From contig CP136062.1 in the NCBI GenBank assembly GCA_032622095.1, positions 144,788,351 to 144,852,350 of the forward strand: DNA of 64,000 nt, read 5' to 3'. This DNA comes from Siphonodentalium dalli (lineage: Eukaryota > Mollusca > Scaphopoda > Gadilida > Siphonodentaliidae). Made by a program: the position numbers and the translations under genes. Position 1 is the first letter of the stretch. Every line of letters begins with the position of its first letter. Positions 63,401 through 64,000 of the stretch are shown one piece after another. The notes beneath the pieces were generated by a model. The model made no database searches and was not told where the DNA came from. It saw only the letters and a program-made list of their open reading frames with translations.

Positions 63401-64000
63401 CATCAACAGATCAATAACCAAGAAAATCATGGCTCAGTTGTCCGGAAATATTTAGCATACGTCGCAACGTTATCAACAATAACAATTTACATTCATTTCC
63501 TGATTACGTAGAAATTAGATGACTGGTTTAGCGGTTTTGCGGGTTGACCTATTTTTTCGGCGCGTTATAAAAATATGTTGTCCACGACAGAATTTGACGA
63601 AACTCACCATGAATATACTAGACTAACATATTTTGACTTTAATTTATGTTTGGTCGACTTTGAAATAATATTTCTTGCGATTGCAGCTCGCTGAAGTTGT
63701 CAAATTTTCGATTTTGTTTGTACTTACCGCGTACTTTGACCTTGCGAGAAAAAAATCGAAAGCGAGGCTACAAATGATGATGCAATATTTATAAATAGGA
63801 TAAACTGGAATTTCCGATGAGACAATACACACGACAACAATTTCGCAGACTACAACTGACAAAATAAAAAAGGCAAAAGCGCGTCACACAAAAAGCGCCA
63901 AAATTGGCAACGTCATTACGTTCATTCTGTCACGTACCTACAACAAATGCGTAATTTGAAGAAATGTTGTTGCTGTTGTAACTGGATGATATGGGGACCG
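60445..64000. other. No gene recognised
   Basis: AT-rich DNA with homopolymers (A runs near 62324, 62399, 62941). A stretch near 61665 (GTTAAAGATGC(A)TTATCCGA) resembles one near 2908, suggesting a diverged dispersed repeat. Nothing else supported. Confidence 0.5.

Overview
The window is animal nuclear DNA, AT-rich, intron-rich and crowded with decayed mobile elements. A tRNA-derived SINE with an AATC tail, a GGAC-rich repeat ending in a short G-run/C-run hairpin, and several multicopy protein families that I associate with molluscs, cnidarians and other marine invertebrates point to a marine invertebrate, most likely a mollusc or other lophotrochozoan. That placement is an inference. There are no bacterial-style operons.

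The only host gene I can follow is pyridoxal kinase (PDXK, vitamin B6 salvage) on the + strand. Nine consecutive exons can be read between 116 and 51907 with matching splice phases; the N-terminal exon(s) lie left of the window. They encode about 280 residues ending at a TAA at 51905-51907. The introns range from 0.4 to 19.5 kb and hold nearly everything else up to 51.9 kb.

Intron region 171-9565 holds three copies of a TA-flanked MITE whose termini are themselves 67-bp hairpins, one copy of a TTAA-flanked MITE, a molluscan-type tandem repeat, and a 2.27-kb inverted-repeat element filled with degenerate satellite and a nested CGCG-rich element. Intron 10509-16382 holds a trinucleotide microsatellite and a LINE fragment. 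Intron 16418-27291 (GC-AG) contains a nearly intact 10.2-kb Ty3/Gypsy-type LTR retrotransposon (17067-27249), antisense to PDXK, with two LTRs, a 4-bp target duplication, PBS and PPT, a long Gag, a Pol split by a SINE, and a third reading frame encoding a two-finger C2H2 protein with repeated QT motifs and a C-terminal PLDLC motif. This extra ORF is the most unusual item in the window.

Intron 27378-46903 (19.5 kb) holds three broken minus-strand genes from multicopy invertebrate protein families: a multi-exon one at 31.6-38.9 kb, one at 40.1-41.3 kb enclosed by inverted tandem repeats, and one at 44.3-45.9 kb. After PDXK, 52-55.4 kb carries small inverted-repeat elements. A fourth broken minus-strand gene lies at 56.2-60.3 kb, interrupted by an oppositely oriented retroelement-like segment and associated with a 490-bp inverted repeat. 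I see no gene in 60.4-64 kb.
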